From Paramecium tetraurelia (taxonomy: Eukaryota > Ciliophora > Oligohymenophorea > Peniculida > Parameciidae): a stretch of 64,000 nt of DNA. The notes below the pieces were generated by a model. The model ran no database searches, was not told the DNA's origin, and was given only the letters and a program-made list of their open reading frames with translations. Positions 36,441 to 48,103 of this stretch are shown here, piece by piece. How positions within the stretch are numbered: the first letter of the stretch is position 1; each line of letters starts with the position of its first letter. Position numbers and translations under genes: made by a program. Location: the NCBI RefSeq assembly GCF_000165425.1, contig NW_001798978.1:496001-560000 (forward strand). Direction: 5' to 3'.

Positions 36441-37598
36441 AACTAACTTAAATTTTTGAAGTACATTTCAATTCATCCTTCTCTTATTTATTAATTAGAT
36501 CCTACTAAAACAGTAATGATATGATTTTGAACATATCGTAATAAAAATGGGATTATTGCATAAATATTTATAATAATTTTGTATATCATCTATTTAGAAT
36601 ATCAATTCCAATGTAGAATAGCAAAGAATTCCTACATAGTCGCAATCTTTAGATCAATTATTTTATGTTTTCTACCCATTTGTCCAAAATTTGAAGTTCT
36701 TAAGCATATAAACTTTTAGAAGATTTTGATCAATCCTTAATAGAATATCTGACATTTTTGAGGTAAGATCAGAATTTCTATTTTCATCTATTTCATTCAT
36801 TAGAAACAAATATTGTTCAAGACAAAGAAGTTAATCACTTTTACATAATAAATTTTTGAAGATACAGAACTTTAAAAGAGAGCATCTTTTAAAAATATTT
36901 AAATAAATTTTTTCTAATCAAGACTTAGAGACTGCTGTTAAAGCATAGAGTAGAGGTAGATTTCTAATCTATTTAATTTACCAAACTAGCATCCTTGAGA
37001 ATGATTTTTTTGGTTCAAAAAAAGTTCATATTTTTACTTAGGGTAGGATTTTAGAATTCTGAGTTTAGATTTTATATATTAATTACATATTCAATGTTCT
37101 TCTTTGTTCTAGGTAAGAAATTAAAATTTGTTTAAATCCCTGCAGTTAGCTGTTAACATTTGGCAATTTATTTAATCTCATAAGTTCTAAAAGATATAAA
37201 ACTATTTGGAATAACATTTATTCAGATAAGGGACTAATCAGTTCAAGGAAATTTTTGAAACTGCTTTTTTTGTCAGTATTTTTATCTATTGGCCTTCGAA
37301 TTAAAATAATAAACTTAATTTGGTCTTTGAAGATCCATTTAATTATAAAATTTCATATAGAATTAATATATTATAAATTTTATCATTTTCATATTAAAAG
37401 AGAGAGGATTTTATTACTCTTTCATTCGAATGTAATTTGTAATACGAATCATTCTTTCATAATAATTAATAAAATTTCTTTCTTAATGTCTCTCCAAAGT
37501 TTATTAAGTATAAAATATATTATTTTATGAGTAAAAATGTTATTAAGACTTCAAAAAAAGTAGATTATTAAATAACAATATCATTTATAATTCATGAT
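36441..37598. other. Intergenic with possible decayed coding sequence
   Basis: About 1.16 kb with no complete gene. Between roughly 36740 and 37060 the plus strand has an open frame of about 100 codons with protein-like composition (for example REHLLKIFKQIFSNQDLETA). It has no good start and no matching exons on either side, so it may be a gene remnant. The rest is AT-rich spacer; a plus frame at 37255-37530 is Ile/Phe/Leu-rich and unconvincing. Confidence 0.3.
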
Positions 37599-40435
37599 TC
37601 AGCTTAGTAATTCAGCTTCCAATCTCTTTTACTCTCCAAAAGGAACTGCATTTTCATCAACTGACAAAGTAGACATATGACATGGTAGATCAACAAATTC
37701 ATCATACTTTATGGCTTCCTAAGTAACTTGCTCATGCATTTGACGTAATATTAAGGCTGCACTTTTTCCAGTCATATCACAGGGTCTTACACAATGTTTG
37801 ATGGCATTAGCAGCATAGGAGCCTTCCTCCATACAAAGGATGCAACTTAAAAACAATGAATACTAATAGATACCCTCTTGGTAAAGGAACTGCAAATGCT
37901 CCATTGCAAAATCCATAGAATTGACTTCCAAAAGATAATCTGCAATCTGAGAATACTCTAATAGTAAAGATTGGTTGTTTGAATCTAACAGCATCATCAA
38001 AATGTTATGCTAATCCTTCTTTTCCATCATGATAAATATTGCAGGCAATAGAATTAATGAACTTTTTAGGAACTACATTATCATTTTCAAGTTTAGTAAT
38101 GAGATTTCTCATCCACAATGGAGGAGCTGAAACATCTCTTCTGACACCAGCAGCAACCTTGGAATGTGGTTCTGCTAATTGACATTTAGTCCACATATAT
38201 CTATAACCAAAAAAGAATTTTGTTCTACGTACACTTGAATGGTGATTCGATTAAGCATGTGAAATTTATGCAGTCATAGGTAAATAATGACCTTTAAAAT
38301 CATATATGTTTATATTACCATCAAATCCTTTTAGTTCCATTTCATAAATTTCCTTTTCCATTTACAATAGTTCTTCATTTGTAAAATAGCCAACATATGC
38401 ATGTGCACCTACTTAATATTCTGGGAACATTGGCAAAAACGACTTGAAATTACAAGGACAATTGTTGGGTTCAAAAAAGAAATCTAATCTAATTTTATGT
38501 AGATTTTAATTTAATACCTATCTACTAATCTATCTCCTAATTTAACCTTGGTTACTTTAGTAATTAAGTCAAATGCAAAGCTATCTCTAGTTGTTATACA
38601 ATATAATGGTTATTTAAGAAAACTTAATTCCTTCATTTTAAGGATGTCTAGAGATATTGGTTAGTATTTCTTGCTTAATTTAAATGTTGATAGATTTGTA
38701 AAGTTTTCAGGAGTAAATATAGATGTCCAATTAATTGATTTTTTGTTCTATTTTATCTACACATTATCAGTTTGAATTTCATAGATTTTATTGCTTCTTC
38801 TGATGATATAATCTTAGCCTTTTTCATTAGCTTTGAATCTTTTGTTCATCATTTTAATCAGGTAAGAATTTGTTACATGATGTTCAACTCTCTTGATGAA
38901 TGCATTAAGCAAATCTTTGTTGTGATCATTAGCTGATTTCCATTTCTCTTCGTTAACATACATCTCCATCCTTATACTACATGTATTAATATTATGATTT
39001 CCATCCTCTTTAATAAGATGATTTATCAATTATTCACTGGCTCCTCCATCTTTTCTTACATCTGTTGACGATAAGATCTTTGCTCTCTTTTTCTTCTTTG
39101 TTTCTTTTTCATTACTATGGGTTTATTACTGGGTTTATGGAATCTGAGTTTAAGATCTGGTTTCTAAAACATAATTTTCTTATTGTTAGATGATATGAGT
39201 AAATTCTTAGAATATACTTTGTGGGGTGGAATTGCTATTGATCGGAACTTTGGGAACAGATATAACAAATTTAGTTTATATATCCTCTCGTTGTGTTTCT
39301 GTGCAAACTGAAGAGTTGTCGTTGCCTTCATTCCACAATCCAACACTTTTCAAAAATGCTTTTCTGCCTGATACACTCTTTTTGAATAATAAACATATGG
39401 AGATTTCTGATTCACAAATAAAGTCGACTAATTATTGCTTTATATCATCCTATTCATTCAATTATATTGGTCTTAATAATTAATTTCTATTAATTATATT
39501 TTATTTTATACTCGTCATATTTATAGTGAATCACTAAACATAAAGCATCTTAAAATATCATCCATAAGTTTAGGAATTTTCTAGCCATCATAACTCTTTC
39601 TCTTGAAATCTTATTTCTAAGGTGTGGATACAATAAATATTCTCTCAACACACTTTCATCCTAAGAATTGAAAAGTGTAAACACTATCAGGTTCTTTCCA
39701 TTCAAAAGATTGTGAAATAGGTTATCAAAGGCCTCATCATATCCAGCTATTGGTTAACAACCTGATGAACATTAATAAACAAGTGGAGGAAGTCTTAATA
39801 AAATTCAATCAGTACTTTTTAAAAATATGATTAACATCCTTTTATTCACTCTCACTCTTCTTTACATATGAAACTCCACATGTTCTTTTCAAATTCAAAT
39901 TGGCTTATGATTGTTTTTGTCTAATGAAGTGTTATTTCTTTGAGTAATCTTCAGGATCCTTATGTCTATTTTAGATCTCAACTGGAGCATAACCAGATTG
40001 ATAATTGAGTTTATATCCTCCATATTTAAAGTGTTTATCTCTCTCCTTATAATCCATGCAGTTTGGTATAGCTTAAAACAACTGTTCAAGAGTTGGTTTT
40101 CCTTACAAATTTAATTTTTCCAAAGAATAAGCAGCAGGTCTGGATGGAACATCGATTAGTATCTTTTAATTGGTATTGGTGACCACTTCGAGTTTTTCAA
40201 AGGTTTCGTTGTGTCTGACAGCTTAGTCTGGAATAGGTGTTTTAAACAGATTCTCAAAGTCCAAAGAAGGTGGAAATTCTTATTTGGAAGTGATCCAAAA
40301 GGTTGGATTGACATTAAAATTGCTGATAATGCGTTTCTTAACGATGGTTTCTTCGTCTGATGATTTTGTTGGATAGACAATTTCAATGAAGGTTCCCTTT
40401 TTCTATAACTTAAGCTTAAGGCAATCTATATAAGT
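37599..40435 (-). CDS. Large protein with C-terminal AlkB-like 2OG-Fe(II) dioxygenase domain (5' end unresolved)
   Basis: About 910 residues, four introns (37846-37873, 38489-38517, 39487-39511, 39794-39815). The C-terminal 170 residues are an AlkB-type oxygenase. CNIYHDGKEGLAQHFDD carries the iron-binding HxD (HFD, codons 37996-38004), followed by RVFSDCRLSFGSQ. The distal His is in AIKHCVRPCD, with a downstream Arg in ALILRQ for 2-oxoglutarate. The family demethylates or hydroxylates nucleic acids or proteins; the substrate here is unknown. The N-terminal part is unrecognised. The 25-nt intron at 39487-39511 joins what look like two overlapping genes. No in-frame ATG exists at the 5' end before the inverted repeat, so the start given is only the limit of clear coding. 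Confidence 0.78.
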
Positions 40436-40743
40436 TAAGAATAGACGTTAATATATAGGGGATTTTGCAAGTGGTTTGTGTTAGGGGGTGTGTCTAGATT
40501 AAAGTAATTGTAATTGAAAAGCAATTAATAAATTAATTATTTGTAATTCAGACACACTCCTATCACAAACCTGAAAATGATGATGTTGTACCTCTTTTAT
40601 TCATGTGTCTCATTTGCATAATTAAAAAATTGTTATGCTTAGGGTCTTTGATGTTGGTCCCTTTTTTAGCAGTATATTTGTTAGAATACCCCCCTTCTGA
40701 TGAAAAAGATTTGAGTCTTATATTTAATTAATATATAAAATAA
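40436..40743. other. Spacer with inverted repeat upstream of the AlkB-like gene
   Basis: 308 nt between the lipase stop and the clear coding sequence of the AlkB-like gene. It contains the inverted repeat at 40473-40571 and may contain an unrecognised first exon; minus-strand ATGs occur only around 40597-40620. Confidence 0.5.
40473..40571. repeat. Imperfect inverted repeat (hairpin-forming)
   Basis: Left arm 40473-40495 (begins ggtttgtg, ends tgtgtct) pairs with right arm 40550-40571, with one substitution, one further mismatch and one extra base. The arms are 22-23 nt with a 54-nt AT-rich loop that is itself partly complementary next to the arms. The arms are clearly more GC-rich than the surrounding spacer. 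No coding capacity inside. It could be a hairpin transcript, a small mobile remnant or a retained germline segment. Confidence 0.75.
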
Positions 40744-41754
40744 TCATAATTTCTAGATGAGACGAAGTATGTCTGCTGAAAACTTATCTCTTACATCAAA
40801 GTGTGTGTATCCACTTTATTAGAACTAAGATTATTAACAATAGAATTACTGATTCGTCACTTCCAGGCACAATGCATGTGTTCTTTTGGTTCACAATGCA
40901 GTTGTACTTGATGATATCGTCATTTGGTGACCAGAATGAATAAACTTTGGCCCCTTCTCTACGAGTCTTTGAGTTCAAGGCAGTGAGCATTTGGGATGAT
41001 GGTGAAAATCCATTGTATGTGCTGCATGTGGGTAATCCAGTTGCGTAAGTGCAATCTACTAAACCATAGTTGGCTCCGGCTAATCCAAAGAAGGCAGCTA
41101 TAGAGTTGGTGATGGGGTCTCCAACTGTGAATTTAGCAAACAAAGATTCAGAATATGTTCCCCCAATGATGGCAGCTCTTGCCAAGGTGACTCCCATTGA
41201 ATGACCAATGACTATAACTTTGCTGGCCTTGGTGTAAGCAAGGACTCCTTCAATGAAACGTCTAGTAGTCATCACATATTTTTCACTGTGACTGTTTTGT
41301 GATGCCATATTTGGATTGGCAGGACCTAAAATTTTATTATTATAAAAATTACCCCAAGTTGTTACGTACAAATCAGCCTTTGTGTATCCTCCATTGGTTT
41401 ATAGATACTCAATAAGTTATGTGAATCCAGTCTACCATCCTACAGTTCCACCGTTACCAGCTCCAATATCGGAGTTTCCATGAATAAAAACAATGGGATA
41501 TTTGGATGGAGCAGTGGTTGGTCTAGTTTCGGCACCTCTAGTTGGAATAATAGGTTGATTGCTTACCCATATGTGGACCAAGTGATATCGGATCTAATGA
41601 AATCATATTTGGAATCAAAGGCTTTAATGAAGGATGCAAAATCTGCAGTGAACCCATGATCTATAGTGCTAACGTTGCCATCATAGTTCATGTAGGCTGT
41701 AGCTCCCAAAACCATCAGTACTCCCAAGGTTAACAACAGTGTTTATGATGTCAT
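40744..41754 (-). CDS. Secreted lipase, alpha/beta-hydrolase
   Basis: 318 residues, two introns (41538-41566, 40825-40849). An N-terminal signal peptide is evident (TLLLTLGVLMVLGATA). The oxyanion region IVFIHGNSDIGAG and the nucleophile elbow GHSMG (Ser176) are typical of bacterial/nematode class 2-type triacylglycerol lipases. The catalytic Asp and His probably lie in WSPNDDIIKYN and GYTHFDVRD; the second intron must be removed to recover that His. Paired Cys (CTYATGLPTC) suit an extracellular protein. Likely role is digestion in food vacuoles or secretion. The next gene upstream starts 135 nt away. Confidence 0.9.
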
Positions 41755-41889
41755 TGAATTCAAATAAATATCTAATCGCAGACCATATGTGTTATTAATT
41801 TGCGAACAAAGATATTTCGTCATCAATAAATGCGTAATATATAATTCTTTTGTCAATCATATTTATTATAAAATATTATTATATAAAAA

Positions 41890-44800
41890 TCATTAATGTT
41901 AACCAAATTCTTTAAACATTTGAGCCATATCTGCCAATTGATTTTTCTTGGGCATCACCATTCTTGGAGGTTAACTATCTTCTAAGCTGAACAATTATTT
42001 CTCAGCCAACTCTTTCTTAATATACATCAGATAAGTTGATCTGCTCATATCTGAAAACTTCGGTGTAAATTTCAAATAAGTTTTCTCATCATCATCTATA
42101 TATTATTTCTATCCTCCCTTTTGTTTGAACAGCATCTTGCTCAGTTCCTTATTCTCAATATCCATTTTCCTCTCCACTCCATCTATTATCATACCGATCA
42201 CTTGATGAGATTTCTTTTATTGCCTTTCAATCTGATCTCGCATCTATTTCTATGTCTTCTGTTGTTTCTCCTATTGTAAGATCAAATCTGTTCCTTAAGC
42301 CTCGAGATTAGTAATAGATTGACTCACTTACGAACTTTTTTAGATTTCAGACGGCTTCTTTAGAATTGGCTTCGGTATCGAGCTTGATTTTTATTGAGCA
42401 AGATTCTGAGTTGATTATATCTTGGTATCATCTAATCCGAGTAGAGAACTTCGACCCTGAGAGGGTTACAGAGATAATTAATGATTTAGAGGTTTCTTAT
42501 CAACCTCTTATACAAAAATCCTAACATTTTTTCTATGCTTAGTGGATGGCTATTGCACATTCTAATTCTCATGGACTTCCACTAATGTTTCCTTCTCAAA
42601 AGCTGACTTTAATCTTTATATCCTCTCCTTTTCCTTCTGTTCTCTATGCAAATTGGCAAAAAACTTTGATAATCCTAAAGCCTCACGATGTTTATAAATA
42701 AAATCTTTTAGTTTCTTCTTTTTACTTTTTTCCAAGACCTTCCTCAAATAAATAGTCTCCTCCTCGTCCTTCAAATCGATATTCACATTTGTTTATACTA
42801 TCTTTTTGCCTGCCACCATCTTATCAATCTTCTTCCTTTTTAATTCTTTCAACTCTTTCTCTGCTGTTATTTTACCATCCATAATGTGTGCTTAATCCCT
42901 AACCTTTGTGTCTATTTCCACTTTCACTGGGGGTGAATTAAATGACTCCTTATAAAACATGATCTCCTCTTTGGCCTTCAAATTTAACATTTTCCTCCCA
43001 AAGTAGAATTCCTTCTTGTCAAAGTCCTCCTTCTTCCTTAGATTAAATAACTATCCGAGAATGTCATTATAATCCTGAAATTCATTGGTTTCAATCTTCC
43101 CAGTAACCATCTTATTAACATAGACATCCAAATCTTATTTATGATGTTCATCTCGATCTGGATGTTCTCTATATTCAATATTTTCTAACTGTCTTTTCAA
43201 TAACCTCCCTGCATTACTTACACTCCTCTCTTCTTACTTTTTGGGCTTCTGAAATTCATTGAAATACTGGTTAGTTGTTAATATTTTAGATTTGTGATCC
43301 AACGGTCTTTCCAAGCCAATTTTAATCAAACCAACTGATTTCCCTAATTTTCTATTTAGTTTCAATAGTTTTCTGTTGTTTCTTATAGGTTTCTTGGCCA
43401 CTGACTATGTTCTTTTCATATCGAAGATATCATTATCAAATTATAAATTGTCTATTGAAGGAGCAAAGAAACTTCCATCGAAAAAACTATCTTAGCTATT
43501 CGAGTCACTATCAAATATGTTGATTGAAGCATCAGTTCCATGAGGTTATGATTGTTCGACGACTTTCTAATCAATTTATTTATTTATTTTCTGTTCTTAC
43601 TTCACCTATGTTTTTATATATAATTCTTAATTTAGAGGTTTGATTTGAAAGAGATGATACATATCATTATTAAATTTTTTGAGATATTGAGATTCTGATT
43701 ATTCCAATTTGTCTCTATGCTTCTTCCTGATCTTATTCAACTCTGAATCGAGTGTTGATTCAGCTATAAAACTCAAATCAGCCAAGTCTTTGAGATTCTA
43801 TTCTACTCGATGCTTCCCTTCACTGGCCAATTTTATAATATGCTTCTTGAACTCATCTATTCCCTATATATATTTTTCAGCTAACCAACTAGCTGTTGTT
43901 AATGACTCCACAATCCTATGATAATTATTTTGAGCTTCATAATTACACATCATAGTAACCAAAGCTGACAAAGTTGTAATAACACATCTTTTCATCCTTT
44001 TTCTCTCTCTGTTTTTGTACTTTCTTTATGCAAATTTCTCTTAATTTATTCTAATTCTCATTTCTCCACATAAAATTACAATGGCTTCTTCAGCAATATT
44101 CAATGATTCTTGATATTCGCTTATTTCAAAATAAAAATTAGCCAGATAAACCTTTGCTTTGGCACAAGCATTTATTAGATTTGGATTTGTCGTATTGAGG
44201 ATTTACTTAGCTATTCTTTGAGCTTCCAATAAATAATAGTAAGCGACTTTGGGTTTATTAGCTTTTTTAAACACCAAACTTGCCATTAATAGTAATTCAA
44301 TTAAATTATAGAAGTATTGATCTAATTCGAATTGTATGTTGAGTGGTTTTAATGTTTTGACTATCATATTTGCAATGCGACTTGACTCTGATACTTCTTA
44401 CTCAAAAAAGTTGACTTCTTTTGCTTACTTTTTGGTTCTCTCTTTTTTAGGCTTTTCATATTCGGTAATCTTGTAAAATAGTACAGTAACTTCATGTTCT
44501 TTTATTCTTTCTTCTCCTTCCTCATCAGAACTTGTCAGATGCGAAACCTCTTCCAATCTAACAATAGACATAATTTAATTACACGACTCCTTTCATTTCG
44601 TTTGGCATAACTTTCTGGATGTAGAGATTTATGTATTTGTATAATTCAAATATTGCTTTGGTTCCTCTTTGAACAATCAATATCATCATTTCAGGCCTAT
44701 CTTATTCGATGTCTGGTTTTAACAGTCCTTTTTTTAGGATTTTATTGATGCAATTTATTATCCTACGATTCAACATCACCATCTCACTCAATTCCAAATC

Positions 44801-45024
44801 TTTACGTTGACTTGAAAATTTATCCAAAAGTTAAAATGCTCGCTTGTAGAGTTTCTATTCAACTTAATAAATCAAGTTACTTTCTATATCATCTTGCCAG
44901 TTTCTCTGTGAATGTAATCATAGCTACCCTACAATAGACTTTTTAATTTACTCTCTTCTTTATTTTAATGAGATTGTTGTTATTAGTGAGATGTATTAAC
45001 AGAAGAAGTTTCTTTTTAATTCAT
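41890..45024 (-). CDS. Large TPR-like helical and coiled-coil protein
   Basis: 1027 residues, two introns (44855-44880 and 44558-44582). The N-terminal 350 residues are helical repeats of TPR type, for example ANKPKVAYYYLLEAQRIAKQ followed by KAKVYLANFYFEISEYQESL. The rest is very rich in Lys/Glu with coiled-coil stretches and short conserved patches (KKPIRNNRKLLKLNRKLGKS). No enzyme domain is visible. Proteins of this make-up in ciliates are often axonemal or basal-body associated; that is inference. The second intron removes a misleading internal ATG near 44570. Confidence 0.78.
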
Positions 45025-45175
45025 AAAATTAATGTTAATACTAATTTTTATATTTGATTCAATTCAGATATATTTCAAAAGATATTAATTACATTTTGAT
45101 TTTTGCTCCAATTTGGAATTCCCACTGTAATATTAATTTATATATATATTAATTATATATATAAAACATAAGGAT

Positions 45176-48021
45176 TCATTATTGTTTACTTTCCATCACC
45201 GTAGTGATATCTGATTCCAAACTTTTATATTGATCAGCCAAAAATTGAGGCAACTGTCCTATGTCCTTTAAAGAATTCATAAAATAGTCCAGCTCTTCCT
45301 TAATCCTCGTAAACCCAATTCTAATAAGTTCAATAACGTCCTTACTTAGAAGTTATATTGAGCTATTTAAATATCTTCACAAAATCTGAATTGAGAATCG
45401 ATACAATGTGTCCAAAAACCTTGCAAAGATCCTCCTTTGTAATGATGTCCTCTATAGCCACATATAAAGACCGCGTATTCTAACAGATCTGATTGGTCAT
45501 CTTAGTTGGAACAGTAATTTTAGTTTAAGAATCCTATAAGGTTACTTTCACAATATTACATTCCAATCTAATTTAGCAATGTCTTCGAAATGTTTATAAA
45601 ATCTATCCTGCACTATAGTCGTAAGTTTGGCCATTACTTCAGCATTGTGATTTTCATAGTCCACTTTGATCGTTGCAAAATCATTCTGGATTTGTTGTAG
45701 ATTAGTGAATTCGGTTTGTTATTATTGACTAATAAACAATTATGTTTAAATGCTTACTTGATCACTTTAAATAGTTTATTTGATAAGGGATCCAACAAGT
45801 ATAAGAATAACCTCAAACATATTGAGGAAATCGCTAAATTTTTAGCTGTAATCGTGGAAATTTTACCAAAATGCACAGCTCCAGCTCCCAAAATGTATTG
45901 TGTGGCTAAAGAATTGTAACATTTTATAAGTTCAACCAACTTTTAGGTCTGTTCGTAATTGATTACTGAGTAAGATTCAAATAAATGCAAATATTAGCTT
46001 ATAGCTTATAAAAAGAATAAGAATGCTTGTGTTACTTTATATTTAGAATTGTCCTTTAAGATGATAATTTCAGTTTTAATAATTTTGAAATGTGAATTAT
46101 TTACATAGGAAGGCAATAGATTCTTCCCTGCCATTGTGCTGTTATTAAGAAGAACACTTTCATCCAACTATTCAACCTATTTCAAGTCTTCCAGATCCAA
46201 TAGATATGTAATAATTTCATAGTTATCAAAGGACACATCAGATGCCAACCATGTCTCATTCTCCAGATATTTATTCAACTGTGTTTTCTTCTCTTTATGA
46301 AAATTTTAGAGATATTACTTTTCCTGAGCGCTACGCATATAAACTAATTGATTTATAGAACATTTCTAATATTATCCTCTAATTTTTTACATTATTTTAT
46401 CATTGATTTGTAAATCCTCATTAATTCTGGACATGTCCTATAAAAAAAATTAATCCCAAAATTTATAAACTTAAAGTAAATCTATAAAATCCTTGACTGA
46501 AGAGTCAGATGCAATTCTCTTTGAGGATAAGAGCAAGGCAACCTTTTCATTAGCAAATTTCAACATTGCCACTGGAATGGAAAAGTGTTCCTCGATAATC
46601 TCCATGTGTTTAGGTTGATCCAATACATTTTTGGCAATTGATTGTGCAAGTGCAATTTATAGATTAATAGTCTTCTTTAAATTTTCAGAAAAGAATTAAA
46701 CAATCTTAATAAAGATGCTTAACGGTTGTTCCTCCATATACTAAGATATTTATTCCATGATAGACTACTCATCGAATTTCATTTATTACTCAGCTTCCTC
46801 TTGATTGAAGAAATTCTTAAGTGCAATGAGAAACTCCTAATAATACCCTTACAATTCCTCCAGGACTTTCTATTTAAATATTTTGTCTGCCATATCAATA
46901 ATGCCTGAAGAAGACAATAGGGTTTTAATAAAACTATCATCTGATTGCTTATTAGGAGTGATCATTGATTGCTGTTACTATTCAAACCAACTATCATTAA
47001 CATAAGAATTGGCAAGCACAGAATCTTCATGATCATTCAATTGATGATTTATTTAATTAATAAGTTATTTGTTTGGTGCTAATAAAGATGTCATTTGAGT
47101 AAGCATTATTGATAGAAGATGATTCAAAATTGTGGTTTATAGAGTCTTCTGTAATTGTTCTAACTTTTAAGGTATAAACTTTAAGCCAGTGATTGATTTA
47201 ATAGTTTGATATGTCTATTCACTTACTTTTAGCAATTAGACTGCTTAGGAATATTTCTTAGTATTTATAAGTTCTGTTAATGTTACGAAACTCTTTTAAA
47301 TCGACTAAATGCGTTTAAGAGTGAACAAAATGTTTTCAACCTTTTCAATTGTCTAAACTCAATAAGAATTAATACTTGTTTCTTCTTTGTGATTTCAGTG
47401 CTCTTTTTAATCATATGCTCTCTAGTTTCACTGTAAATTTCACGTATTCTCTTGACTTTCTTAATATTCTAATCTATGATTTAATTCATCTCATTCAGAT
47501 TTAATATAACGCTGAGAAATTTGTCAAAGCGAGAATTAATTTAGAAGAATAAAGTAATCTCTACATCGTCTAAATGATCCTTGATCTCCTCTAAATACTG
47601 ATTAATTTTATCCTTGCCTAATGAGAATAGTTGATAATTGAATCGGAATGGTTAATCGAAGAAATATGCAGGCACTGTATTGTAGCATCCTAATACCATT
47701 TCATCTAAATCATCAGGAATATCTGAAGATTGTACTTTTTTTTGAAATTTTCTATACTCAACATAAACATCCCTTATAGATTGCAAGTAGCCAACAAAAT
47801 CTTTGAATCCTAATTCCTTTATTGACTACAAATCTGAAGATCGAGAAACAGTGTTCACGATTGCTTGAGCCTCCTTCAATGATATTGGATGTTAGGGTTC
47901 TTGGGTTTTTCTGAGTACTCTCTTAAGTAATTAATCGAAATAGCCTTCCTCTATTACAGAAAAGACCAATTGTTATTCTGACTTATTTTCCTCACTAATT
48001 ATTCCATTAAGAATACCTCAT
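45176..48021 (-). CDS. Vps54-like subunit of the GARP tethering complex
   Basis: 906 residues, five introns (47995-48016, 47353-47375, 45729-45757, 45534-45559, 45321-45345). The N-terminal signature region has CYNTVPAYFFDQPFRFNY followed by LDDVEITLFFQINSRFDKFL, as in Vps54/GARP N-domains. It is helical throughout. The C-terminus (KITVPTKMTNQICQNTRS, ending QYKSLESDITTVMESKQQ) resembles the Vps54 C-terminal domain. GARP tethers endosome-derived vesicles at the trans-Golgi. The first intron splits codon 2, so the start ATG 48019-48021 is followed by only two further coding bases before the intron. Vps54 is favoured over other CATCHR subunits by the FFxxxFxF block. Confidence 0.8.
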
Positions 48022-48103
48022 TTTGATTGCTTAAATATATCAATTTATATATTATAATATATCACTTAATTCAGATTATTTTAGTATTTCTTATAATTAA
48101 GGA

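Noticed and set aside
39516-39518. ATG as start of a separate AlkB-like gene
   Set aside because: The ATG overlaps the 5' end of a 25-nt intron joining it to the upstream frame; accepting it would require a 65-nt same-strand gene overlap.
40452-40459. TATAGGGG as an IES boundary
   Set aside because: Only partly fits the known IES end consensus and no matching opposite end was found; kept only as a possibility in the inverted-repeat finding.
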